Assembly (NCBI GenBank): GCA_002395775.1
Contig: DGUV01000091.1
Span: forward strand, 13,519-26,930
Length of the DNA: 13,412 nt
Direction of reading: 5' to 3'
Source: Prevotellaceae bacterium UBA4301
Lineage (GTDB): Bacteria > Bacteroidota > Bacteroidia > Bacteroidales > Bacteroidaceae
The notes below the pieces were generated by a model. That model was not told the DNA's origin, did not search any database, and was given only the letters and a program-made list of their open reading frames with translations. Position numbers and translations under genes: made by a program. Shown piece by piece: positions 8,401-13,412 of this stretch. Numbering within the stretch: the stretch's first letter is position 1; each line of letters starts with the position of its first letter.

Positions 8401-8654
8401 TTCACACGCACCATCTGCTTAATCATACCTGAGCAGCTCACCTCCAGACGCTTGACGCTGGCAGGAACTGTCAGAGAGAACTTACCATCTGCATTGGTAA
8501 CGACACCCGTCTTGGTGCCCTCGAGCAATACAGAGGCTCCGGGGATAGGCTCACCGTCTTCCACGCTGGTGACGGTACCCGTCACACGCGTCTGGGCGAA
8601 AGCCAGACTTGCCATCATGAAGCAAGCCAAGAAAAGCGCAATTCTCTTTCTCAT
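5436..8654 (-). CDS. SusC/RagA-family TonB-dependent outer-membrane transporter
   Basis: This 1072-residue protein is the channel of the SusCD importer, a 22-stranded barrel that moves glycan or peptide oligomers across the outer membrane using TonB-ExbBD energy. A type I signal peptide ends at AFA20/Q21. Residues 23-95 form the carboxypeptidase-regulatory-like domain (VTGTVTSVEDGEPIPGASV). The SusC signature DEVLVVAYGT starts at D100, near the expected TonB box. The plug domain follows at about 110-235, with IRIRGISSL and SLYGARGANGVILITTKGG. The rest is beta-barrel with alternating aromatic and polar strands, ending in the outer-membrane terminal motif GVKVTF. There is no N-terminal STN domain, so it should be a plain transporter and not a sigma/anti-sigma signal transducer. 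It is first in its operon, behind the promoter core at 8766-8773. Length and termini look complete. Confidence 0.97.
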   Translation of the reverse strand: MRKRIALFLACFMMASLAFAQTRVTGTVTSVEDGEPIPGASVLLEGTKTGVVTNADGKFSLTVPASVKRLEVSCSGMIKQMVRVKPVINVELETDNKAMDEVLVVAYGTSTKQAFTGSATVVGTEKIEALQSTNALDALSGHVAGVELYSLTGNPANNNPSIRIRGISSLSAGTDPLIVVDGAPYGGDMNTINTADVESMTVLKDAAATSLYGARGANGVILITTKGGKRGEAKVTLDAKWGSNGRARREYKTVESPAQYYEMYYGALNNYAQDKLGYTSSQANQWANRNLTASNNYGLGMNVYDVPASQQLIGMNGKLNPNAKLGRVVGDYLLLPDNWLDAAYHHGLRQEYNVNVSKADEKSSFFASFGYINNEGITYNSSMENFNGRLKADLQAKKWLKVGANMSYSHYNAKSMLADGTDNSSANIFAVATQISPIYPLYIRNADGSIMVDPRNGLRMYDWGDGTNAGTSRPVFTGSNAIQQQQIDANQWEGNSLNATGFAEIRFAKDFKLTSQNTVGLDESRSTDLTNPYYGNYAGQNGILYKRHVRTLEYTFRQQLDWNHLFGHHDVSAMAGHEWYKHTYYYLTASRYNMFDPNNLELNGAVSDNSSAGSYTTMYNDEAYFARVQYNYALKYFLSATYRREASSRFAKDNGRWWGNFYSASAAWVISEENFMKKASWIDFLKLKLSYGEQGNDNISSFLYTNRYSVVNSGGNPAVIPSSTKGNENITWETVGELNGGLEFGLFKNCLTGSVEYFWRKTSDMLYFFSLPRSSGFGGYYDNVGDMVNHGIEVELNADLVRMQNFKWSMGMNLTHYKNEITSMPEEKKTATVYDFDGKEFKGYTNGNMFLGEGLSIGSFYIPKYAGVDQATGESLWWYNKADGTKGKTSNYDEATDYVVSESLLPKLFGGINTNVQLYGFELGVDFAYQIGGKVYDSPYARYMSSPTNDSRGDNFHADLLNAWTPTNTNTDIPRLQYGDQYSSSLSTRFLTKASYLSLQNLTFAYNLPTSLLRKAKIDAVKLYVNASNVWLWSKRQGLDPRTAATNFSYGTSNATYYSTIRTISAGVKVTF

Positions 8655-8759
8655 AGAATACTCTTTTACTTTTTAGTTAAACATTAGTTGAATTTCAATT
8701 TATTATCTCTTTTTACCTCTATCATGCATAGGCTTTCCTCTGCACATAGATATGCATTC
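8655..8759 (-). promoter_or_regulatory. 5' leader of the sus operon
   Basis: About 105 nt lie between the inferred transcription start and the SusC-like start codon. The leader is very AT-rich, with A-rich rather than Shine-Dalgarno-type sequence before the ATG, as is normal in Bacteroidetes. It holds two ATGCAT copies (8723-8728, 8752-8757) and a short palindrome (TTGAATTTCAA). I see no riboswitch or strong hairpin. Confidence 0.4.
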
Positions 8760-8765
8760 ATTATG

Positions 8766-8797
8766 CAAAGGTAGTGCTTTTTTTTGATTTATTCACA
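8766..8797 (-). promoter_or_regulatory. Promoter core of the sus operon (Bacteroidetes type)
   Basis: On the minus strand, TACCTTTG (8773-8766) matches the Bacteroidetes -7 consensus TAnnTTTG exactly. Twenty nucleotides upstream is TGTG (8797-8794), 3 of 4 to the -33 element TTTG. Transcription should start near 8758-8761. Being the only such -7 match I found in this intergenic region, and upstream of a phased A-tract array, makes the call fairly strong; the -33 box is weak. Confidence 0.7.
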
Positions 8798-8816
8798 TTT
8801 CAAGGGGGTAAATATT

Positions 8817-8853
8817 AAAAAAACTTGAAAAAACTTTAAAAAAAGTTAGAAAA
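8817..8853. promoter_or_regulatory. Four phased A-tracts, predicted curved DNA
   Basis: A-runs of 7, 6, 7 and 4 bases occupy 8817-8823, 8828-8833, 8838-8844 and 8850-8853. Their centres (8820, 8830.5, 8841, 8851.5) are spaced exactly 10.5 bp, one helical turn, so their bends should add up. They lie about 20-60 bp upstream of the -33 box of the sus operon. Upstream curvature or an UP-like element is the likely role; an operator for a regulator is also possible. Confidence 0.6.
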
Positions 8854-8934
8854 TGCAAGCAAACGGGGCGCACTCCGTTACGTTTTGTGACTCCTCGCGC
8901 GCAAGCGCACATACGCATTATATATATGTATAAA
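8854..8934. other. Rest of the intergenic region upstream of the sus promoter
   Basis: This stretch holds no credible gene. A short stem (AACGG 8862-8866 with CCGTT 8875-8879) and a small GCGC hairpin with a GCAA loop are followed by an AT-alternating run (TTATATATATG). Any of these could be a regulator site, but none matches an operator I know. Confidence 0.3.
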
Positions 8935-8973
8935 GGCAAAAAGAAAGCGGCACCCTACCCTGAGGATGCCGCC
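8935..8973 (-). terminator. Rho-independent terminator of the M6 peptidase gene
   Basis: On the minus strand, bases 8972-8963 (GCGGCATCCT) pair with 8956-8947 (AGGGTGCCGC) in a 10-bp stem with one G-U pair and a 6-nt loop, followed by TTTCTTTTT. It begins 30 nt after the stop codon of the peptidase gene and separates that gene's transcript from the sus operon. Confidence 0.85.
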
Positions 8974-9002
8974 AAATGTGTAATAGAAAGTAGTTTATCT
9001 TT

Positions 9003-11531
9003 TTATTTGACTACAAATTTCTTTCCGTCGCGGATGTAGATTCCCCGACGCAAATGACCATTATCGAGCTGACGGCCATCTAACATATACACCTTACCGG
9101 TTAACTTCTGAGAGGAATCGCCCTGAACTGCCATGATGGCATCAATCAGCGACACTTCCATCTCATCGCTCCAGGGAGAAACTCCGTTCTCTGTATTAGC
9201 ACGTACTTTATAGGAATAACGAGCGGGTTCCAAATCCTTGAACTCATAACTTGTATCCGTGGTTGTATATGTCGTGGTCACGACACGAGGAGCCTTGCGA
9301 GGTTTCGCACCACTCTGAGACTGTATCCCATACCATTCCCATTGGGAAACTTCCAACACATTGTCCGCGGCATCACGTCCAAACATCGGCATCTTTTTGG
9401 GGAGAGCCGAAGATTCCTCGTCGCTAAAATCTACATTTCCGTCAAAGGCTGCCATGTAATCCATGTATACACCACTTCCTGTCGATTCCGGATAAACTCC
9501 AATCTGGAAAGAACCATAAGACCATGGTACCGTCAACACATAACTCAAACCTGCCATCTCTGACGATGCCAAGGGGACAGAATCAATGTTTGCATAGATA
9601 TACCCACCGCGCTCGGGAGCATAGACGCGAATCTGGGTGCTGGTAGTTTTCAATCTGGCTGCACTTATCGGTGCAATGAAAACAGTAAGCGTATCATGAA
9701 CCGGAGCTTCGAAGACAGGAGTAAGCAACTCGCCTGTATAATTATTCTTACCTACACGAAGTTTACTCTTGGATGTATAGAGATGATTACCCGTCCAGCC
9801 TGGCAATGTCATGTATTCGTCCAAAGAGGATGAGATATCTGGAGGGTCTAACACAGAACTTACGAACTTCTCAAAGTCCTCCTCAAATATCGCAAACGTC
9901 TCTACATCATCACCTGTTATGGTCTTCGTCAGGCTGACTGTATAATTAGACGCACCTGTCACAGGCTGCCAATTGGCAACAAAACTATTCTCCGTGACAT
10001 TTGTCGGCTCCAAGACCACGGGGGCATCCAATGCAACACCGCCCATGAAATTAAATGAAATCAAACCTGCGGTTTCATCAATATCCGTAATCGGCTTATT
10101 CATAAACTTTGTTCCATCCGTATTTTCGTTGTACAAAGTTGCCTTCGGAGTACTCGTATTAGTAAGTTCCTTCTTCCTGCGCGTTCCAGGGAACGGGTCA
10201 CTTGCAAGCGAACTTGCATTGGCAGAATTATCTGCAGGAATAATTGTCATTCTCTCATGCCCATCCACCGAGTTAACTGTGTTATAGGTCCACGCGGTCT
10301 TGTCATAGTCGACATGAATCACCAACATACCATGTCCGCTGGCAGCAACATCAAAGCCCTTCAGCTGATGATTGGCCAAAAGATAATATTCGTTTGCATT
10401 CGCATCGTTATAAACCACATAGGCTACAGGCTCGTCCTGAATTGCAGGCATGTCAACAATCTGGCAACTTGCATTCAACTCCGTGGGAGTAAGCCAACCT
10501 GCGAACCAACGCTCATAAGCCGTATATCCACAGGGACTATGACCATTCGAATTACCATTATAGCAACCATAATCCATAAGATCCCATGCATTCATGCCAA
10601 AATTTGTACCATCCTTGCGAGTGTCATAGAAGTCAGGCAGGCCTAAGCAATGACTGAATTCATGGCAAGACGTTCCAATACCGTCAAGGTGCCCTTTATA
10701 ATTCACACCATCACCAAGCAACTCACATGATATACCATACGTATCAATCTTCACATTCTCTTTTGTTGTATATTGGCTTCCGCCACCACGAACAGTCCAT
10801 TCGTGGGGCCAGATAGTACCATCAGCACCCTGTGCTGCACCATAACCGGCGAATATGACATAGACTTGATCTACCGTACCGTCATTGTCCCAGTCATACT
10901 GTGAGAAGTCAACCTCGTTGTCCACCTGCTTACAGAGTGTATTTACCATAGCAGCCACCCTGTCATTATGAGACACATCCGTTTCTTGGTCGTAACCATA
11001 ATAAGATGCCTTTTGAGCCACAGTAACTGGTCCTACAACATCAAACTCCAAGTCAAACTGACCATAAGACTGCTCCAGGAAATAGTCATGAACCGAACCA
11101 TGCATACCATCCTGATTAAAACCGACCTTGTTGAAATAGTCATTGAAAGTGGCCTTGTCATAAGTAAACTTGACATCGCTGAACTGGACGAGTATCACCA
11201 AACCCTTCTTCTGGCCTTTGTAGCCGCCCTCGGGAGCTGTGCCGACACGGCGGCGTGCAGCACGGGCCTTGTTACGGGCCGTAAGGCGCTCGGCGTGAAG
11301 CTGTACCAGAGAGTCGAGATTAACATACTGGTAAACCTCTCCCCTCCTCTGCAAGGCGCGGCCATCGGCGGTCTTATAGTAGTTCACATGCTCGTCGCCC
11401 GTCAAGGTTGCCTCCACACGCGTTCCGTCCTTCAGCGTCAGGGTCTTCTTGATTCCACGTTTTGCCGGCACTGCCATTACTGTGCTGACAGTCAGCACAA
11501 AAGCGAATGCCGTAAGTAATAATTTCTTCAT
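9003..11531 (-). CDS. Secreted M6-family metalloprotease with C-terminal sorting-like domain
   Basis: This 842-residue protein is a predicted extracellular zinc endopeptidase. A type I signal peptide ends near VMA20. A propeptide follows, with a basic patch at 86-95 (RNKARAARRR) suited to proteolytic activation. The catalytic domain (about 105-400) carries the zinc site HEFSHCLGLPD: His290, Glu291 (catalytic), His294, Asp300, with a Met-turn-like DLMDYG downstream. From D502 an FN3-like half domain begins, interrupted at about 546-705 by a jelly-roll-like insert (EEDFEKF...LPGWTGNHLYT), and the FN3 fold appears to resume at about 748-794. The last 48 residues (KVYMLDGRQL, RRGIYIRDGKKFVVK) resemble a type IX secretion C-terminal domain. 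The frame stays open upstream to an ATG at 11603, but the promoter core at 11573-11580 and the signal peptide favour Met at 11531. The gene is monocistronic, with its own promoter core and terminator. Confidence 0.93.
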   Translation of the reverse strand: MKKLLLTAFAFVLTVSTVMAVPAKRGIKKTLTLKDGTRVEATLTGDEHVNYYKTADGRALQRRGEVYQYVNLDSLVQLHAERLTARNKARAARRRVGTAPEGGYKGQKKGLVILVQFSDVKFTYDKATFNDYFNKVGFNQDGMHGSVHDYFLEQSYGQFDLEFDVVGPVTVAQKASYYGYDQETDVSHNDRVAAMVNTLCKQVDNEVDFSQYDWDNDGTVDQVYVIFAGYGAAQGADGTIWPHEWTVRGGGSQYTTKENVKIDTYGISCELLGDGVNYKGHLDGIGTSCHEFSHCLGLPDFYDTRKDGTNFGMNAWDLMDYGCYNGNSNGHSPCGYTAYERWFAGWLTPTELNASCQIVDMPAIQDEPVAYVVYNDANANEYYLLANHQLKGFDVAASGHGMLVIHVDYDKTAWTYNTVNSVDGHERMTIIPADNSANASSLASDPFPGTRRKKELTNTSTPKATLYNENTDGTKFMNKPITDIDETAGLISFNFMGGVALDAPVVLEPTNVTENSFVANWQPVTGASNYTVSLTKTITGDDVETFAIFEEDFEKFVSSVLDPPDISSSLDEYMTLPGWTGNHLYTSKSKLRVGKNNYTGELLTPVFEAPVHDTLTVFIAPISAARLKTTSTQIRVYAPERGGYIYANIDSVPLASSEMAGLSYVLTVPWSYGSFQIGVYPESTGSGVYMDYMAAFDGNVDFSDEESSALPKKMPMFGRDAADNVLEVSQWEWYGIQSQSGAKPRKAPRVVTTTYTTTDTSYEFKDLEPARYSYKVRANTENGVSPWSDEMEVSLIDAIMAVQGDSSQKLTGKVYMLDGRQLDNGHLRRGIYIRDGKKFVVK

Positions 11532-11572
11532 CTTTTTATCTTTTACCTTTAGAATTATTGCAAATTGGGCTA

Positions 11573-11580
11573 CAAAGATA
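11573..11580 (-). promoter_or_regulatory. -7 promoter element of the M6 peptidase gene
   Basis: On the minus strand the sequence TATCTTTG fits TAnnTTTG exactly. Transcription should start near 11566, about 35 nt before the chosen start codon at 11531. No TTTG is visible at the usual -33 distance, so the upstream element is weak or absent. If used, this promoter rules out the upstream ATG at 11603. Confidence 0.6.
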
Positions 11581-11633
11581 CGAAAAAAGTATGAAATGGG
11601 CATCGTCTGACTACATTTTCTTACATTATTTAT

Positions 11634-11678
11634 ATAAAACAGGGGACTTCGGCACTTACTTTTGCGCCAAAGTCCCCT
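11634..11678 (-). terminator. Terminator after the secA-linked small gene
   Basis: On the minus strand, 11678-11666 pairs with 11653-11641 in a 13-bp stem (AGGGGACTTTGGC with GCCGAAGTCCCCT, one G-U) and a 12-nt loop, followed by GTTTTATATA. The T-run is only four long, so termination may be partial. It lies 24 nt after the stop of the small gene and upstream of the M6 promoter. Confidence 0.7.
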
Positions 11679-11701
11679 TGTTTCCAGTCTTAATAGCCCC
11701 C

Positions 11702-12139
11702 TTACTTGAGCAAATCGTTAAGGAACTGGTCAAGTTCCTCATCGAGCCCCTCAAGCAAGCCTTTGTTGAGGATGACGGTATCGTCGTCAACCAGATAGAT
11801 GTCGCGAAGCGTCTCGCCATCCTCGTCCACCAAAGTGAAGGAGAACGGGTGCATGACTGACATCTTGTCAATGGTGCTCTCTCGCATCTCATTCAAGCAA
11901 TGGGAAAGCTGCGAGGCTGCTTCTTCATAGAAGTCATCGTCCTGGGCTTCAATCCATTGCTCCACCACAACGCGGGTAAGTTCTTCATCATTGTCATCAA
12001 AGGCGAGCAGTTCGCCAGAAGTGGGTTTCACCTGCAAATGTATGTCCGTAAGGACAGCATCTTTCGAAGCCGGGAAGTTCCCTGCCACCCTGCGGATGGC
12101 CCGTTCTATCTGTTGATAGGTTTGCGGTGTTGCGTTCAT
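11702..12139 (-). CDS. Small acidic protein of unknown function, downstream of secA
   Basis: I do not recognise this 145-residue protein. It has no signal peptide or membrane segment and should be cytoplasmic. It is strongly acidic, with 33 Asp/Glu against 11 Lys/Arg. The N-terminal 20 residues (TYQQIERAIRRVAGNF) look like an amphipathic helix. Two beta-like stretches (AVLTDIHLQVKPTSGELLAF; PFSFTLVDEDGETLRDIYLV) flank a helical acidic middle, and the C-terminus (LLEGLDEELDQFLNDLLK) is again helical. Such a mixed alpha/beta pattern with codon use like the surrounding genes argues for a real gene. It begins 33 bp after the secA stop and is followed by a terminator, so the two are probably co-transcribed. 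It shows no likeness to SecB that I can see. A link to protein export is only suggested by position. Confidence 0.8.
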   Translation of the reverse strand: MNATPQTYQQIERAIRRVAGNFPASKDAVLTDIHLQVKPTSGELLAFDDNDEELTRVVVEQWIEAQDDDFYEEAASQLSHCLNEMRESTIDKMSVMHPFSFTLVDEDGETLRDIYLVDDDTVILNKGLLEGLDEELDQFLNDLLK

Positions 12140-12142
12140 CTT

Positions 12143-12184
12143 GGTTGGAGGTTAGAGGTTAAAGGTTAGGGGTTAGAGGTTACG
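12143..12184. repeat. 7-nt tandem repeat (GGTTAGA)6 between secA and the next gene
   Basis: Six consecutive heptamers on the plus strand read GGTTGGA, GGTTAGA, GGTTAAA, GGTTAGG, GGTTAGA and GGTTACG; every unit begins GGTT. On the coding (minus) strand this reads as CTAACCT-like units. The array supplies the last secA codons and TAA stop at one end and ends 3 nt before the ATG of the next gene, so it fills the whole intergenic gap. It leaves no Shine-Dalgarno site for the downstream gene. Confidence 0.9.
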
Positions 12185-13412
12185 TCCGTGACAATTCTTG
12201 AATTTCTTACCCGAACCACAAGGACATGGGTCGTTGCGCCCGGGCAATTTCTCTGCCGTGATGGGCTGCACGGGACCTTGTTGCCCACGTGTGTCGTGGG
12301 CAGCGGCTGCACGCTGGCCGGGGTCAGTGAGGTCGGTGCGGCTCTCGGTGTATTGCTGGCGACGCTGTTGTTGGTTGTCGCTGATGGGAGCCTGCGTCAT
12401 CTGAAGATCGATATCGGGTACCTGACCGCGCATGAGAATGCTGATGGTCTTGTTGTTGATGCGGTTAACCATGTCGTCGAACAGTTTCACACTTTCGAGT
12501 TTGAAGATGAGCAGGGGGTCTTTCTGTTCGTATGATGCGTTCTGCACCGAATGCTTCAGTTCGTCCAGCAAGCGGAGGTTCTCCTTCCAAGCCTCATCTA
12601 TGGTGTGCAGAAGAATTGCCTTCTCAAATGCCTTCACCAGAGCCTGCGACTGGGTTTCGTAGGCTTCCTTCATGTTCACCATGATTTGATAGACATGACG
12701 TCCGTCAAGCACGGGCACACGAATCTGCTCATACATCTGGCCCTGCGGACTCTCATAGATGCGCTTGATGACCTTGTTGGCGTTGGCTGCCATCAAGTTG
12801 GTTTTCTCCTTGAAGCGGTCCATCACCTTCTGATAGACCTCTTCGGCCAGGTCGTCGAGTTTTCCACCTTCCAGACGGTCCTGAGACAAAGGGAACTCCA
12901 TGGCAAAGACCTCGAGGAAGCGCTCGCGACAACCCTGGAAGTCGTTGTTCTCAAGGATATTACATACGCGGTCCCAAATCATGTCGGCAATGTCCATGCC
13001 AATGCGCTCACCCATCAGGGCATGACGACGCTTCTCATAGATGACGGTACGCTGCTTGTTCATCACGTCATCATATTCCAACAAGCGCTTACGCACACCG
13101 AAGTGATTCTCCTCCACCTTCTTCTGTGCACGCTCGATGCTCTTCGAAATCATGGGATGCTCAATCATCTCGCCGTCCTCGAATCCCAGACGGTCCATGA
13201 CCTTGGCAATACGTTCAGAGGCAAACAAGCGCATCAGCTTATCCTCCAGCGAAACGTAGAATACACTTGAACCCGGGTCGCCCTGACGTCCGCTTCGACC
13301 ACGCAGCTGGCGATCGACACGACGGCTCTCATGTCGCTCCGTACCGATGATGGCCAGACCGCCGGCCGCCTTCACCTCGGGCGACAACTTGATATCCGTA
13401 CCACGGCCCGCC
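12173..13412 (-). CDS. secA: Preprotein translocase ATPase SecA, C-terminal part
   Basis: SecA is the motor that pushes unfolded preproteins through SecYEG. The gene runs off the right edge; 412 C-terminal residues are visible, under half of a Bacteroidetes SecA. The frame is open from the edge (AGRGTDIKLSPEVK), so the protein does not start inside the window. Helicase motif VI of NBD2 is clear (TERHESRRV, QLRGRSGRQGDPGSS), followed by SLEDKLMRLF. Next come the helical scaffold and wing domains (KRLLEYDDVMNKQR; IDEAWKENLRLLDELKHSVQ; NASYEQKDPLLIFKLES). A Gln-rich, low-complexity linker leads to the SEC-C zinc domain, CPCGSGKKFKNCH at bases 12188-12226, which in other bacteria binds SecB or the ribosome. 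The final residues NL and the TAA stop are encoded by the heptamer repeat. An acidic gene follows in the same transcript. Confidence 0.98.
   Translation of the reverse strand, partial: AGRGTDIKLSPEVKAAGGLAIIGTERHESRRVDRQLRGRSGRQGDPGSSVFYVSLEDKLMRLFASERIAKVMDRLGFEDGEMIEHPMISKSIERAQKKVEENHFGVRKRLLEYDDVMNKQRTVIYEKRRHALMGERIGMDIADMIWDRVCNILENNDFQGCRERFLEVFAMEFPLSQDRLEGGKLDDLAEEVYQKVMDRFKEKTNLMAANANKVIKRIYESPQGQMYEQIRVPVLDGRHVYQIMVNMKEAYETQSQALVKAFEKAILLHTIDEAWKENLRLLDELKHSVQNASYEQKDPLLIFKLESVKLFDDMVNRINNKTISILMRGQVPDIDLQMTQAPISDNQQQRRQQYTESRTDLTDPGQRAAAAHDTRGQQGPVQPITAEKLPGRNDPCPCGSGKKFKNCHGRNL

Noticed and set aside
7425..8432. 335-codon plus-strand open frame opposite the SusC plug domain
   Set aside because: The opposite strand encodes conserved SusC motifs here, so this frame is a shadow.
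8724..8770. ATGCAT copies in the sus leader as an operator or riboswitch
   Set aside because: The sites are short, AT-rich and palindromic by nature; spacing and folding give no support beyond chance.
11532..11603. N-terminal 24-residue extension of the M6 peptidase
   Set aside because: A TAnnTTTG promoter core overlaps it and a standard signal peptide begins at the internal Met.
11702..12139. The small acidic protein as a SecB homologue
   Set aside because: Size, acidity and position next to secA suggested it, but I see no sequence likeness to SecB.
12551..13270. 239-codon plus-strand open frame opposite secA
   Set aside because: The minus strand encodes conserved SecA sequence throughout; the plus frame has no independent support.

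Overview
The window looks like a chromosomal segment from a Bacteroidales bacterium, most probably Prevotella or a close relative. The grounds are a SusC/SusD outer-membrane pair with a third lipoprotein gene, promoter cores of the Bacteroidetes type (TAnnTTTG) instead of sigma-70 -10 boxes, no clear Shine-Dalgarno sites, a SecA with a zinc-binding SEC-C tail, and an M6 metalloprotease whose C-terminus resembles a type IX secretion sorting domain. The genus is inferred; no rRNA or other marker is present to settle it.

Layout, left to right. (1) 1-1449, plus strand: the C-terminal half of valS. (2) 1450-1792: a convergent intergenic region rich in structure, with a duplicated palindromic 19-mer across the valS stop, a 14-bp hairpin, a 22-nt direct repeat array running into a 25-bp inverted repeat, and a terminator for the opposite strand. 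(3) 8654 down to 1793, minus strand: a compact operon of SusC-like TonB-dependent transporter, SusD-like lipoprotein and a third surface lipoprotein in the SusE/F position, with gaps of 7 and 15 bp. Its upstream region 8655-9002 has a TACCTTTG promoter core, four A-tracts centred exactly 10.5 bp apart, and the terminator of the next gene. (4) 11531 to 9003, minus strand: a secreted M6 peptidase with its own promoter core. (5) 12139 to 11702 and 13412 to 12173, minus strand: a small acidic protein of unknown function immediately downstream of secA (C-terminal part), separated from it by a 7-nt tandem repeat that also encodes the secA stop codon.

How the genes work together. SusC and SusD should form the pedestal-bin importer for an oligomer, with the third lipoprotein helping to capture the substrate at the cell surface. 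No glycoside hydrolase, peptidase of the same operon or sensor/regulator lies next to the trio, so the substrate cannot be read from context. SecA would power export of all of these signal-peptide-bearing proteins, but that is a housekeeping link and not evidence of a dedicated system. I found no clear new multi-gene system. The most interesting items are the repeat structures at 1589-1701 and 12143-12184, the phased A-tracts at 8817-8853, the duplicated modules and basic tail of the third lipoprotein, and the interrupted FN3 domain in the M6 peptidase.
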